Below, one piece after another: positions 27,413 to 37,071 of a DNA stretch of 64,000 nucleotides. Location: assembly GCA_016716335.1 (NCBI GenBank), contig JADJWN010000021.1, forward strand, positions 124,001 to 188,000, read 5' to 3'. The notes under the pieces are model-generated. The model saw only the letters and a program-made list of their open reading frames with translations. It was not told the DNA's origin and ran no database searches. A program made the position numbers and the translations under genes. How positions within the stretch are numbered: position 1 is the stretch's first letter; every line of letters begins with the position of its first letter. Source of the DNA: Saprospiraceae bacterium. GTDB taxonomy: Bacteria > Bacteroidota > Bacteroidia > Chitinophagales > Saprospiraceae.

Positions 27413-29132
27413 GATAGAGAATTTTGCCGTTTACAATAGTGTATATAATGCGGGTTTTCAGGATTTCTTCGTCAGGACAAGTCCGTAAATCATTGGATAA
27501 AATTACAAAATCCGCCACTTTCCCCTTAGAAATACTTCCCTTAAAATGTTCTTCCTTAGCAGCATAGGCATTCCACAGGGTATAAGACAACAGGGCTTCC
27601 TCTCTGGTCATCGCTTGTTCCTTAAAAAATTCCAATCCTGTATCCGACCTTCTGCGGGTGACAGAGGCATAAAATGATTTCAAAGGATCTACATCCTCCA
27701 CAGGAGCATCTGTACCGTTGGCGATCAGTACTCCATTGTCCAGAAGACTCCTCCAGGCATAAGCGCCAAGCCTTGCCCTCTGCTCTCCCAACCTCTTCAC
27801 CACAAAAGGTGCATCCGAGGTACAATGTATCCCCTGCATGGAGGCGATAATTTTATTGCCGGCAAACCTGGGTATATCCTGCGGATCAAGATGCTGTGCA
27901 TGCTCTATGCGCCATCGGAGATCCTTTTTTTCAGGATGCTTTGCCATCATACCTTCATATATATCAAGGACAACCCTGTTTGCCCGGTCACCTATGGCAT
28001 GTACGCAAAACTGCATATCAGCATCCATGGCCATCTCCGCAATCTTTTTGACATCCATGATATCTGTGGTATTTTGCCCTCTGAAGCCAGGCTTGTCAGA
28101 GTAGTCCTGCAGCAGCCAGGCACCAAATGCCCCCAAAGCGCCATCCACTTCAGACTTGATGGCATTGCAGGTATAAAATCTGTTACCCGCTTCTACTCTC
28201 TTGTAGTTCTTTACTTTTCCCTGAAGGATCTCGGCCGGATGTCTGGCCATTACCCACAATCTTACGTCCAGTTTGCCTTCTTTGGCTAATTTTTCGTATT
28301 TATCCAGTTCGTCAAAAGTACTGCCTGCATCCTGAAAGGAAGTGATGCCTTTTTTGAGACATTCGTCCTGTGCCAGACGTATGGCTCTGTACCATAAAGA
28401 GTCAGTCGCTTTTTTGTCCAGATTTTTCACATAATCATCGTACTTATCTCTTATAATGCGCATGGCTCTTTCCTCAAAGACACCGATGGCATTTTTGTCT
28501 CTGTCTCTTACAATTTCTCCTCCTACTGGATTTGGTGTTTCAAGGCTCACACCTGCCAGATCCATCGCTTTCTGATTGGCATACAGAGAGTGACCGCTGG
28601 CATGAAAAAGTATGACAGGATTATCCGGAGTCTGCTCACTCAGTGTGTAATGAAACGGATAATTATGAATATTCTGTGAAGGAATGCTGTCCCATTTTTC
28701 CTGATGCCAGCCCCTGCCCACGATCCACTCACCGGGTTTAACCTCTGCGGCTCTCCGGGCTACCGCATCTACAATGGATTCCCAACTTTTGGACTCCAGA
28801 AAATTCAGATTGATCAGACTGTAACCCAAACCTGAAAAATGTCCATGCCCCTCAATAAATCCGGGCATCATAAACTGTCCCTGTGCATCCAACAGTTGGG
28901 TGTGGCCTTCTTTCATAAGTTTCTTCATGTCCTCATCTCCTCCCACAGCGAGTATTATACCATCTTTGACCGCTACGGCACTTGCTGTCTGCATGGTGGA
29001 ATCTGCTGTAAAAATCGCCGCATTATAAATAATCAGATCTGCTTTCTGCGTCTGCTTACAGGAGAAAAAAAGCAGTGCAACCACAATCAGAAATCCCAAA
29101 AGGTATTGAAATCTACACATCACTTGAAACAA
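27402..29132 (-). CDS. YtcJ-like amidohydrolase lipoprotein
   Basis: This is a metal-dependent hydrolase of the amidohydrolase superfamily (YtcJ/LAF3 type, amidohydro_3). It starts with a lipoprotein signal (FLIVVALLFFSC). The beta-sandwich and barrel begin with ADLIIYNAAIF and MMPGFIEGHGHFSG, which holds the metal-binding His-x-His; further metal ligands are expected in CVHAIGDRA and WRIEHAQHLD, and the Asp in ANGTDAPVED. The C-terminal ISKGKVADFVILSNDL is standard. The protein has 576 residues. Substrates of this group are poorly known. It overlaps the M43 protease gene. Confidence 0.9.
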   Translation of the reverse strand: MFQVMCRFQYLLGFLIVVALLFFSCKQTQKADLIIYNAAIFTADSTMQTASAVAVKDGIILAVGGDEDMKKLMKEGHTQLLDAQGQFMMPGFIEGHGHFSGLGYSLINLNFLESKSWESIVDAVARRAAEVKPGEWIVGRGWHQEKWDSIPSQNIHNYPFHYTLSEQTPDNPVILFHASGHSLYANQKAMDLAGVSLETPNPVGGEIVRDRDKNAIGVFEERAMRIIRDKYDDYVKNLDKKATDSLWYRAIRLAQDECLKKGITSFQDAGSTFDELDKYEKLAKEGKLDVRLWVMARHPAEILQGKVKNYKRVEAGNRFYTCNAIKSEVDGALGAFGAWLLQDYSDKPGFRGQNTTDIMDVKKIAEMAMDADMQFCVHAIGDRANRVVLDIYEGMMAKHPEKKDLRWRIEHAQHLDPQDIPRFAGNKIIASMQGIHCTSDAPFVVKRLGEQRARLGAYAWRSLLDNGVLIANGTDAPVEDVDPLKSFYASVTRRRSDTGLEFFKEQAMTREEALLSYTLWNAYAAKEEHFKGSISKGKVADFVILSNDLRTCPDEEILKTRIIYTIVNGKILYHGQ

Positions 29133-29448
29133 TTGAATCTACGAAAGTAAACATTTAATGGATGGTAGCGTATATCAGCATTCAAAATATTATCAGGATT
29201 TTAAGGGGTAGCACGATTCTTTTTAATAATTAACTCAGGAATGGTTTTTTGGGCATAAAGTCGAAAGGATTTGCTTAAATAAAGACATACTTTGCATGTC
29301 GTATATATTTTTCATCTGTCAATTTGTCTGACTATACCGGCATGGTATGATATTCGCCATTTGAATAATACATCGGGTATCCCTATCTTTGCACCCGATT
29401 TCAAAATACAGGAAGTACCAATCATTTAATACAATCATAATCAATACA
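29133..29448. other. Intergenic region upstream of secA
   Basis: This 316-base gap separates two divergent genes and has no convincing reading frame. It contains the likely secA promoter at its right end. Nothing else structured is visible. Confidence 0.5.
29360..29391 (+). promoter_or_regulatory. Putative Bacteroidota-type promoter of secA
   Basis: A -7 element TATCTTTG (29384-29391), matching TAnnTTTG, is preceded by TTTG at 29360-29363 with a 20-base spacer, as expected for the -33/-7 promoters of this phylum. The secA ATG lies 57 bases downstream. Confidence 0.6.
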
Positions 29449-32400
29449 ATGTTAAATTTCCTCCAGAAAATATTCGGATCCAAGCATGAAAAAGATGTCA
29501 AAGCATACCGTGAGGTAGTGGATCAGGTCAACAGTTACTTCATGCAGTACCAGCTGCTGTCAAATGATGAGCTCCGGCACAAGACGCTCGAATTCAGAGA
29601 AAGGATATCAGAGTACCTGATGGCTGTAGATGCCGAAATCAAAAATCTGACCGATCAGGCCAACGAAGAGCAGGATTTCATTCAGAAAGAAGAAATCTAC
29701 AATCAGGTCGATAAACTCAAGAAAGAACGCAATACATATCTCGAAGAAATACTCAGAAAAATACTGCCTGAAGCTTTTGCTGTTGTTAAGGAGACAGCCC
29801 GCAGATTCAAGGAAAATGCCACTTTGACAGTTACCGCAACCGAACATGACCGAGAAATTGCTGCATCCAAAGATTATGTCATGATTGACGGGGATAAAGC
29901 CATCTGGAAAAACAAATGGACTGCCGCCGGCGGGGACATCACATGGGATATGCTGCATTATGATGTACAGCTCATAGGTGGTATGGTGCTCCATGATGGC
30001 AAAATTGCCGAAATGGCTACCGGAGAAGGTAAAACACTCGTGGCTACACTTCCTGCCTATCTCAACGGTCTTTCCGGTGAAGGGGTGCATGTCATCACTG
30101 TCAATGATTATCTTGCCAGAAGGGACAGCGAGTGGGTAGGTCCCATTTTTCAGTTTCTATTACTGACAGTGGATTGTATTGACAAGTACAGGCCTCACTC
30201 TCCCGAGAGAATCCGGGCTTACCGATGTGATATCACCTATGGGACTAACAATGAGTTTGGGTTTGATTACCTTAGGGATAATATGGTGAGAGATAAGGAA
30301 GAGCTGGTGCAGCGAAAGCATCACTTTGCCATGGTAGATGAAGTCGATTCTGTGCTTATCGATGATGCGAGGACACCGCTCATTATTTCAGGGCCGGTAC
30401 CCGAAGGTCTGGAAGAGCAGGAATATCTGGAACTCAACCCTAAAATCGAGCGGCTATACCAGGTCCAAAGAAATCTCGCCACCGAATATCTCGCAGAAGC
30501 CAAAAGACTCATCAAGGCAGGAAACACCGGTGTCAATGAAGGAGATGGCGGACTGGCACTCTTCAGGGTCTATCGTGCCTTGCCCAAATACAGGCCACTC
30601 ATCAAGTTTTTGAGTGAAGAAGGTGTGAAGGTAATTTTGCAGAAAACCGAAAACTTCTACATGCAGGAGCAAAGTAAAAACATGCATCTGGCAGATGCCC
30701 CTCTTTACTTTACCATAGATGAAAAAAACCGGCAGGTAGAACTTACCGACAAAGGAATAGAATACCTGTCGAGAGGAGAAAATGACCCAGATTTCTTTGT
30801 CTTGCCCGATATTACTCACCTGATGCAGCAATTAGATGCCCGTGAAAAAAGTGAAGGTGTAAAATTGACCGAGGAGAGGGATAAGCTGATACAGGATTAT
30901 TCCGTAAAGTCAAGACGACTCCATGCTACGAGCCAGCTGTTGAAGGCTTACACTTTGTTCGAAAAAGATCAGGAATATGTGGTTATTGACGGCCAGGTAA
31001 AAATAGTTGACGAGCAAACCGGTCGTATGATGGAAGGCCGCAGATATTCAGATGGTCTGCATCAGGCTCTGGAGGCAAAGGAAGGTGTAAAGGTGGGTGA
31101 TATTACCCAGACATATGCTACCATCACACTTCAGAACTATTTCAGAATGTATCATAAACTGGCCGGTATGACAGGTACAGCTGAGACAGAAGCCAGTGAA
31201 TTGTGGGAAATATACAAGCTGGATGTAGTAGTGATACCTACCAACAAGCCAGTCATCCGTGAAGACAAGGAAGACCTCGTATTTAAGACAGCCCGTGAAA
31301 AGTTTAATGCAGTCATCGAGGAAATATCCAATCTCACCACACAGGGAAGACCGGTTCTCGTGGGTACTACCTCAGTGGAAATCTCCGAATTACTGAGCAG
31401 AATGTTAAATCTGAGAGGCATTAAACACAACGTATTGAATGCCAAGCAACATCAGAGAGAAGCAGAAATAGTGGCAGAAGCCGGCAAACCCGGAAATGTT
31501 ACCATCGCTACCAATATGGCCGGTAGAGGTACTGACATCAAAATCGGTGAGGAAGTAAAAAAGGCAGGAGGTCTGGCTATCATAGCCACTGAGAGACATG
31601 ACTCGAGAAGAGTGGACAGACAGCTGAGAGGTCGTGCAGGTCGTCAGGGTGATCCGGGTACTTCGCAATTTTATGTATCTCTGGAAGACAACCTCATGCG
31701 TCTCTTTCAGTCCGAAAGAATAGCCGGACTGATGGATAAAATGGGACACAAGGAAGGGGAAGTGATCCAGCATTCCATGGTAACAAAATCCATAGAAAGG
31801 GCACAGAAAAAAGTGGAGGAAAACAACTTCGGCATACGCAAAAGACTGCTCGAGTATGATGATGTAATGAATATCCAGAGAGAAGCCATCTACAAAAAGA
31901 GAAATCATGCCTTGCATGGCGAAAGACTGGCAGTGGACATTCACAATATGATCGTAGGTTTGGTGGAATTGATCGCAGACCGTGGAAAAGCCTCCGGAAA
32001 TTTTGAAACTTTCAGGGAAGACTGTATCGCTTCTCTCGCCATTGATCCCGATATCACTCCGGAAGAGTTTAAGTCGATGTCATTGGACAATCTGATAGAC
32101 AGTCTCCTGGCCCAGGTGACAGAAATTTATAACCTTAAAGCCAGAAACATCACCGAAGTACTGATGCCGGTAATCAGACAGGTATATGAAAACGAAGGTC
32201 ACAGGTATAAAAAAATTGCTATACCATTCACCGATGGAAGAACCAATCCTCTCCCCATCGCCGCAGATCTCAAGGAAGCAGTGGAGTCCAACGGTGCCAG
32301 TATATGGAAAGATATAGAAAAAACCATAGTCCTGGCATTAATTGATGACAACTGGAAAGAACATCTCCGATCCATGGATGAGTTGAAGGATTCAGTACAG

Positions 32401-32745
32401 GCCGCTTCCTTTGAGCAAAAAGACCCTCTGGTTATCTATAAAATGGAAGCCTACAAACTTTTTGAAGAATTAATTCATAAGATCAATCGCGATGTCTGTT
32501 CTTATCTTTTCCACGGAAAATTGCTGATTCAACAGGAAGTGAAGGAAGCCAGAGTGCAAAAGACAGACCTCAGCAAGGTTCGCACCAGCAGGACAGAGGA
32601 TGACATGCGCAGGGCAGCAGCAGAAGGTGTAAGCCAGAGAGCCGAGAAAGTAGAAACCATCAGGCGGGTAGAGGAAAAAGTAGGCCGTAATGATATGTGC
32701 CCCTGTGGCAGCGGCAAAAAATACAAGCACTGCCACGGAAGATAA
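29449..32745 (+). CDS. secA: Preprotein translocase ATPase SecA
   Basis: SecA drives proteins through the SecYEG channel. The ATG at 29449 (MLNFLQKIFGSKHEKD) fits the family; an earlier in-frame ATG at 29389 falls inside the promoter. Walker A is MATGEGKTLVATL, Walker B-type VDEVDSVLIDDARTPLIISG follows, and the nucleotide-binding fold 2 has TNMAGRGTDIKIG and GRAGRQGDPG. The C-terminal zinc-binding tail CPCGSGKKYKHCHG, which binds SecB, is intact. At 1098 residues it is long but typical of Bacteroidota, which have insertions in the preprotein-binding region. Confidence 0.97.
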   Translation: MLNFLQKIFGSKHEKDVKAYREVVDQVNSYFMQYQLLSNDELRHKTLEFRERISEYLMAVDAEIKNLTDQANEEQDFIQKEEIYNQVDKLKKERNTYLEEILRKILPEAFAVVKETARRFKENATLTVTATEHDREIAASKDYVMIDGDKAIWKNKWTAAGGDITWDMLHYDVQLIGGMVLHDGKIAEMATGEGKTLVATLPAYLNGLSGEGVHVITVNDYLARRDSEWVGPIFQFLLLTVDCIDKYRPHSPERIRAYRCDITYGTNNEFGFDYLRDNMVRDKEELVQRKHHFAMVDEVDSVLIDDARTPLIISGPVPEGLEEQEYLELNPKIERLYQVQRNLATEYLAEAKRLIKAGNTGVNEGDGGLALFRVYRALPKYRPLIKFLSEEGVKVILQKTENFYMQEQSKNMHLADAPLYFTIDEKNRQVELTDKGIEYLSRGENDPDFFVLPDITHLMQQLDAREKSEGVKLTEERDKLIQDYSVKSRRLHATSQLLKAYTLFEKDQEYVVIDGQVKIVDEQTGRMMEGRRYSDGLHQALEAKEGVKVGDITQTYATITLQNYFRMYHKLAGMTGTAETEASELWEIYKLDVVVIPTNKPVIREDKEDLVFKTAREKFNAVIEEISNLTTQGRPVLVGTTSVEISELLSRMLNLRGIKHNVLNAKQHQREAEIVAEAGKPGNVTIATNMAGRGTDIKIGEEVKKAGGLAIIATERHDSRRVDRQLRGRAGRQGDPGTSQFYVSLEDNLMRLFQSERIAGLMDKMGHKEGEVIQHSMVTKSIERAQKKVEENNFGIRKRLLEYDDVMNIQREAIYKKRNHALHGERLAVDIHNMIVGLVELIADRGKASGNFETFREDCIASLAIDPDITPEEFKSMSLDNLIDSLLAQVTEIYNLKARNITEVLMPVIRQVYENEGHRYKKIAIPFTDGRTNPLPIAADLKEAVESNGASIWKDIEKTIVLALIDDNWKEHLRSMDELKDSVQAASFEQKDPLVIYKMEAYKLFEELIHKINRDVCSYLFHGKLLIQQEVKEARVQKTDLSKVRTSRTEDDMRRAAAEGVSQRAEKVETIRRVEEKVGRNDMCPCGSGKKYKHCHGR

Positions 32746-32796
32746 TTTTGTTTTTACCTGTGCGAAATCATAGCCTGATTTTCTGATGGGGAAAGA

Positions 32797-33846
32797 TCAG
32801 GAGTAATAGCTTTTGCTTTGCAAAACGATGCCCTGAGGATTCTGCATATCCGTTACAGCATAAGAAAATCCAGGTTGAATGGAATAAGCCCCATACTCAC
32901 CTTGCTTGTTGATAGCAATAAAACCTACCTGAAACTCCCTGGATTTAGCAGGATTGATACCCACTATCTTTTCAATGGCTTTCTTACATGCCAGCTCAGG
33001 ACTATATCCCATGGACATATACTGAACTACAAGATGCGACCCACATACTCTGATGACCTCTTCACCCTGCCCACTGCATGTAACAGCTCCGACTTCATTA
33101 TCCACATATAATCCTGCACCTATAATGGGCGAATCCCCCACCCTGCCATGCATCTTAAAACCCATACCGCTGGTGGTACAGGTGCCCCCCAGATTTCCTT
33201 GCTTGTCCAATGCGATGGTCCCCATAGTATCATGGTTTATGCTGCCATCAGGCAATACTGGTGGTGCAGCCGGACCTCCCTTTTTTCCTGAAGTTTTAAC
33301 CTGCTGAGTTTTTTCGATATTGATGACAGGCTTGTATTCTGAATTTTTAAGCCATGCTTTGTATGCAGCTTCTGCCTCTGATGAAAGTTGGTCGGGTTCC
33401 TTCTTAAAACCGTTTTCCAGAGCAAATTTGAGCGCTCCTTCACCCACCAGCATCACATGTGGAGTTTGTTCCATAATCTTTCTTGCCACAGAGATGGGAT
33501 GTTTGATATTACGTAAAAAAGCCACTGAACCACAATTAAAATATTCATCCATGATACAGGCATCCAAAGTCACAAAACCATCTCTGTCCGGATTGCCCCC
33601 AAGACCGACACAACAATTAATACTATCTTCTATCAATCTGGCTCCCTGCTCTGCTGCATCAACGGCTCTGCCATTGTTCTCGAGTACTTTCCAGGCAGCT
33701 TGGTTGACCGGAAGGCCACTATCCCAGGTGGAAACAACAATCGGTTTATTTTGGGAAGTTATATTCTTCCCGACCAGCTTCTGTAATGTCCCCAATGAAA
33801 AAAAAGAAAATCCCAAACCTGAAAGAAAATGCCTGCGACCTATCAT
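32797..33846 (-). CDS. N4-(beta-N-acetylglucosaminyl)-L-asparaginase (glycosylasparaginase)
   Basis: This N-terminal-nucleophile hydrolase cleaves the GlcNAc-Asn link of glycoproteins. The protein begins with a Tat-like signal (GRRHFLSGLGFSFFSLG), so export to the periplasm is likely. The autoprocessing site is HDTMGTIALD, where the Thr becomes the nucleophile of the beta chain. Other family parts are STWDSGLPVNQAAW, GGNPDRDGFVTLDACIMD, GTCTTSGMGFKMHGRVGDSPIIGAG and GEEVIRVCGSHLVV. I chose the ATG at 33844-33846; the frame is open for 20 more codons upstream with an alternative start. It is on its own transcript next to the DUF4252 operon. Confidence 0.9.
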   Translation of the reverse strand: MIGRRHFLSGLGFSFFSLGTLQKLVGKNITSQNKPIVVSTWDSGLPVNQAAWKVLENNGRAVDAAEQGARLIEDSINCCVGLGGNPDRDGFVTLDACIMDEYFNCGSVAFLRNIKHPISVARKIMEQTPHVMLVGEGALKFALENGFKKEPDQLSSEAEAAYKAWLKNSEYKPVINIEKTQQVKTSGKKGGPAAPPVLPDGSINHDTMGTIALDKQGNLGGTCTTSGMGFKMHGRVGDSPIIGAGLYVDNEVGAVTCSGQGEEVIRVCGSHLVVQYMSMGYSPELACKKAIEKIVGINPAKSREFQVGFIAINKQGEYGAYSIQPGFSYAVTDMQNPQGIVLQSKSYYS

Positions 33847-33986
33847 GATATTTTTTGTGATAAAAGTAATTAATAAAAAAACGTTCTTTATGAAATTGAT
33901 GGGCAATATTGGATGACAATATGGAAGAAAAAATTGGCCACCCTTGCAAGGACAGCCAATATTTTTATTAAAAACTTAAATTCTAC

Positions 33987-34493
33987 TTATTTACCTCCTC
34001 CCAACATCTTCAGGGCATCGCTGCCTTCAAAATTCAGATTGAGTTTACTGAGTTCTTCGAGCAGTATTTTGCCACTCAGCATGAAGAAGATATTGGCATC
34101 ACTATTGGTCACATTAGCATAAATATGGGACAGATACCTTCCTTCTTCCAATGCATATATTTTTACATTATTGGATTTATCCTTTACATCGACCAACAAA
34201 TCATACCCTCCCTTATTAAGTGCACTGCTAATCTCAGCTTTGTCCCTGGATGAAATTCCTTTTCCATTTTCAAAAATAAACACTTCAATATTTTTGATCT
34301 CACTCTTCAGGTCAACATTGGCAGACTTCAGATATTTTTTTACATCTCCGGTAAAATTCAGATTCATTACCCCTTCATCATTCTTATACTTTCTGAATAT
34401 CTGATCTACATTTTTCTGACCAAAAACAGAAAAAGAGAGGAGCATCAATCCAAATACGCTCAGGCATGCACTGATTAAATCATTAATCTTCAT
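33987..34493 (-). CDS. DUF4252 domain secreted protein (copy 1)
   Basis: This is a 168-residue protein with a signal peptide (SVFGLMLLSFSVFGQ), followed by a DUF4252 domain: FRKYKNDEGVMNLNFTGDV, KNIEVFIFENGKG and NSDANIFFMLSGKILLEEL. The family has no known function but is regularly encoded next to an ECF sigma factor and membrane anti-sigma-like protein in Bacteroidota, as here. It lies 17 bases after the second DUF4252 gene on the same strand, so both are likely one operon with 35061-36069. Confidence 0.82.
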   Translation of the reverse strand: MKINDLISACLSVFGLMLLSFSVFGQKNVDQIFRKYKNDEGVMNLNFTGDVKKYLKSANVDLKSEIKNIEVFIFENGKGISSRDKAEISSALNKGGYDLLVDVKDKSNNVKIYALEEGRYLSHIYANVTNSDANIFFMLSGKILLEELSKLNLNFEGSDALKMLGGGK

Positions 34494-34510
34494 GAAATGA
34501 ATTTTAAGAA

Positions 34511-35026
34511 TTATTTCTTCTTCTTTTCAATCTTATCGAGATGCTCAGCTCCCTGAATATCCAAAGACTTGGCCAACTTGGAAATTTTAGCAAGATCAAT
34601 GGTGCCTACAAAACTCAGCATCAGAAATTCATCAGAACTTCCTACCAGAAGCAGGAGTTCATTAATAACATTATTAGACTCTTTGGTTATGAATTTTATG
34701 TTGGAATTTTTCTCCCGCACGGTCATAAGTTCTTCATATTCCTTCACATTGAGTCGCTGATTGGCTTCTCTGTATATTTTTTCAGGATTCACCTTGGTCG
34801 TAAGAATACGTAATCCCTTGAGATCCTGAAGGATAGAAGCCACCTCCTGATTGTTTTGCTCATTGGTGGTTTTACTAACCATTTTAAACATTTTGGGACT
34901 CACATACACCACGGAAAAATTTTCGTTTTCCTGATAGTCCTTAAAGAATCTTTCGATGGCGTCTGTCTGTGAGGATAATCCTGTGACTGCCAGCAGGCTG
35001 ATTATAAGAATAGCATAAAGTTTCAT
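34511..35026 (-). CDS. DUF4252 domain secreted protein (copy 2)
   Basis: The start is the ATG of MKLYAILIISLLAVTGLSSQ, a clear signal peptide. The domain continues with FFKDYQENENFSVVYVSPKMF, KGLRILTTK and FLMLSFVGTIDLAKISKLA. It has about 171 residues and ends in a lysine-rich tail. It is a diverged paralogue of the neighbouring DUF4252 protein. It follows the anti-sigma-like gene by 34 bases. Function is unknown; cell-envelope stress or localisation to the outer face is only a guess from the sigma-factor context. Confidence 0.82.
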   Translation of the reverse strand: MKLYAILIISLLAVTGLSSQTDAIERFFKDYQENENFSVVYVSPKMFKMVSKTTNEQNNQEVASILQDLKGLRILTTKVNPEKIYREANQRLNVKEYEELMTVREKNSNIKFITKESNNVINELLLLVGSSDEFLMLSFVGTIDLAKISKLAKSLDIQGAEHLDKIEKKKK

Positions 35027-35060
35027 TTCTGTTTGTTTATTAAAGGGGTGAATTAATTTT

Positions 35061-35552
35061 TTATCGGAGAATATTAGCTTTTTCCACATTCTGTATTCCG
35101 TTCATCATAGCAGAAGTGCCCTTATCCAGTTTTCCGGATACCATGGCCAGTGCTTTCAAAGTGATTTCAAGAGCTTCTTCCGGATCTTCCACTTCATAGA
35201 CATAACTGTTTTCTTTTGATTTGAAGGTCTGGTTTTTTACGAGTACCACCACTGAAAAAACCAAGGTCAACAAAGCAGCTACAGCGATAACTCTGCGGGC
35301 CAGTGTCAATATTCCGGATTTACCACCACCGGTACCCACTTTTGATATCTGTGATGATTGGGGTGCCTGCCAGTTCCATTCACCTTCATACCTTATATCT
35401 TTTTGCTCTTCAAAATACTGAAATAAATCTCTGAACACTTCATGCTCATGAGATACCTTTCCGTGATTGAAGTGATCACGGAGGATTTTTTCTTCTTCAA
35501 GACTGGTTTCACCTTCCCAATATTTATCCAGCAATTTCTGAATATCAGTCAT
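35061..35552 (-). CDS. Putative membrane anti-sigma regulator
   Basis: The 163-residue protein has an N-terminal cytoplasmic part (IQKLLDKYWEGETSLEEEKILRDHF), reminiscent of anti-sigma domains in Bacteroidota, and one membrane helix (VIAVAALLTLVFSVVVLV) near residue 90. The C-terminal part should lie in the periplasm. The gene overlaps the sigma-factor gene by eight bases, which supports translational coupling and the anti-sigma role. No classic zinc-binding anti-sigma (ZAS) His-Cys motif is present, so the assignment depends on context. Confidence 0.7.
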   Translation of the reverse strand: MTDIQKLLDKYWEGETSLEEEKILRDHFNHGKVSHEHEVFRDLFQYFEEQKDIRYEGEWNWQAPQSSQISKVGTGGGKSGILTLARRVIAVAALLTLVFSVVVLVKNQTFKSKENSYVYEVEDPEEALEITLKALAMVSGKLDKGTSAMMNGIQNVEKANILR

Positions 35553-36069
35553 TTCTTTTAAAATTAATACTCAACAATTTGTCTTTCAATGTTTTTCTTG
35601 CTCTATGCAGACTTACCTTCACAAAATCAAGACTGGTTTCAGTCATATCTGCTATTTCCTGATAGGTATAGCCTTCAACATCTCTGAGATGGACAATAAT
35701 ACGCTGTTTTTCAGGCAGCTCATTGACCAGCTTCATGATCAGGCTCATTTTCTCATTTTGGACCAAAGATTTCTCCGGGTTGGGATCTTTATCTGATATG
35801 CTGTGATAATCGGCAATATCATGAATGGATACCTTTTTGGAGCGCACTTTATCAATTGCCATATTACGGGTCACTGTCATACACCATGCTTCTTTATTGT
35901 CAATCTCCAGAAACTGGTCATACCTGTTCCAGATTTTGATCATCAATTCCTGCATGATATCTTCAGCATCGTGCACATCGCCCACAATATTCAGTGCAAA
36001 CCGATACAACTTATCTTTAAAGGGCAAGACTATGTTTCTGACCCTATGCTCTTTTGATTCCAAGGACAA
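35545..36069 (-). CDS. ECF-type RNA polymerase sigma factor
   Basis: The 174-residue protein has the two domains of a group IV sigma factor. Region 2 contains YRFALNIVGDVHDAEDIMQEL and AWCMTVTRNMAIDKVR; region 4 contains LPEKQRIIVHLRDVEGYTYQEIADM and SLHRARKTLKDKL. It heads an operon with the overlapping membrane regulator and two DUF4252 genes. It likely activates that operon itself or envelope genes elsewhere. No target promoter can be assigned here. Confidence 0.93.
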   Translation of the reverse strand: MSLESKEHRVRNIVLPFKDKLYRFALNIVGDVHDAEDIMQELMIKIWNRYDQFLEIDNKEAWCMTVTRNMAIDKVRSKKVSIHDIADYHSISDKDPNPEKSLVQNEKMSLIMKLVNELPEKQRIIVHLRDVEGYTYQEIADMTETSLDFVKVSLHRARKTLKDKLLSINFKRND

Positions 36070-36209
36070 GACGCTTTAGTTAAAATAAAGTTACAAAAGT
36101 AGAAAAAATGTTTTGCCGCCAATTCATAATCCTCTGATAAGAAAGTATTTATTTTAGCACTCAAAATCAATTGCTGCAGATCATTAACCCACATTCGAAA
36201 CCGCCACAT

Positions 36210-37016
36210 ATGACCAACTCTTCTGACTTTATTTTTCCGGAGGCCTATCAACCGGCCCAGATTGCAGAGAAAACTGCACAAACAGGAGTAGCCAAAGCCA
36301 AAGCCGAAGCCCTGACGCTCCTTGTGCTGGCGGTCTTAGCAGGAGCCTATATTTCATTGGGAGCCTTGTTTTACACAGTGGTTATCTCAGGAGGTGAATC
36401 AGTGACCGGATTGGTGAGATTTGCGGGGGGACTGTGTTTCAGTCTGGGATTGATTATGGTAGTGGTAGGCGGTGCAGAGCTGTTTACCGGCAATAATCTT
36501 ATGGCGATGGCATGGGCGAGCAGACTGATAACTACCCGGGCAGTGATGAGAAACTGGGCATGGGTATATTCAGGGAATGTATTAGGCTGTATGGGCACCG
36601 TAGGATTGGTATATCTTGCCGATTCAGGAAGTCTCCTCAATGGTGAAGTGCAACATACTGTAATAAAAATAATGGAATCAAAAGCCGGGTTGAGTATAGC
36701 TGAAGCAATAGCCAGAGGGGTTTTATGCAATACACTGGTATGTATGGCAGTGTGGCTGGCCATGGCAGGCAGGTCTGTTACGGACAAAATCCTGGCCATA
36801 TTATTCCCTATTTCAGGATTTGTGGCGATGGGATTTGAGCATTCCATTGCAAACTGGTTTTTCCTGCCCTTAGGTATGCTTTATACAGATAATCCCACTT
36901 CTTATCTGTGGTCGTGTGCCCATAACCTGCTTTGGGTGACGCTGGGCAATATTATAGGTGGCACCTTGCTCGTATCCGCTGTATACTGGACAGCATATTT
37001 GCGCAAAAAGCAATAA
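36210..37016 (+). CDS. Formate/nitrite transporter (FNT) family channel
   Basis: This 268-residue inner-membrane protein has six membrane segments. Family markers are GAYISLGALFY, VGGAELFTGNNLMAMAWASR, RNWAWVYSGNVLGC, ARGVLCNTLVCMAVWLAMAG, GFVAMGFEHSIANWFFLPLG and HNLLWVTLGNIIGG; these build the pore with the central His (GFEHSIANW). It conducts formate, nitrite or hydrosulfide; no neighbour fixes the substrate. I take the ATG at 36210 (MTNSSDFIFPEAY); the frame is open 13 codons further upstream. Confidence 0.9.
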   Translation: MTNSSDFIFPEAYQPAQIAEKTAQTGVAKAKAEALTLLVLAVLAGAYISLGALFYTVVISGGESVTGLVRFAGGLCFSLGLIMVVVGGAELFTGNNLMAMAWASRLITTRAVMRNWAWVYSGNVLGCMGTVGLVYLADSGSLLNGEVQHTVIKIMESKAGLSIAEAIARGVLCNTLVCMAVWLAMAGRSVTDKILAILFPISGFVAMGFEHSIANWFFLPLGMLYTDNPTSYLWSCAHNLLWVTLGNIIGGTLLVSAVYWTAYLRKKQ

Positions 37017-37071
37017 AGATTCATTGAAATTTTAAAAAATATGCGTTTGATAAAGCAAAGAAATCGAACTT

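Noticed and set aside
31405..31944. A 179-codon frame antisense to secA
   Set aside because: It is a shadow of the strongly conserved secA frame with no recognisable features.
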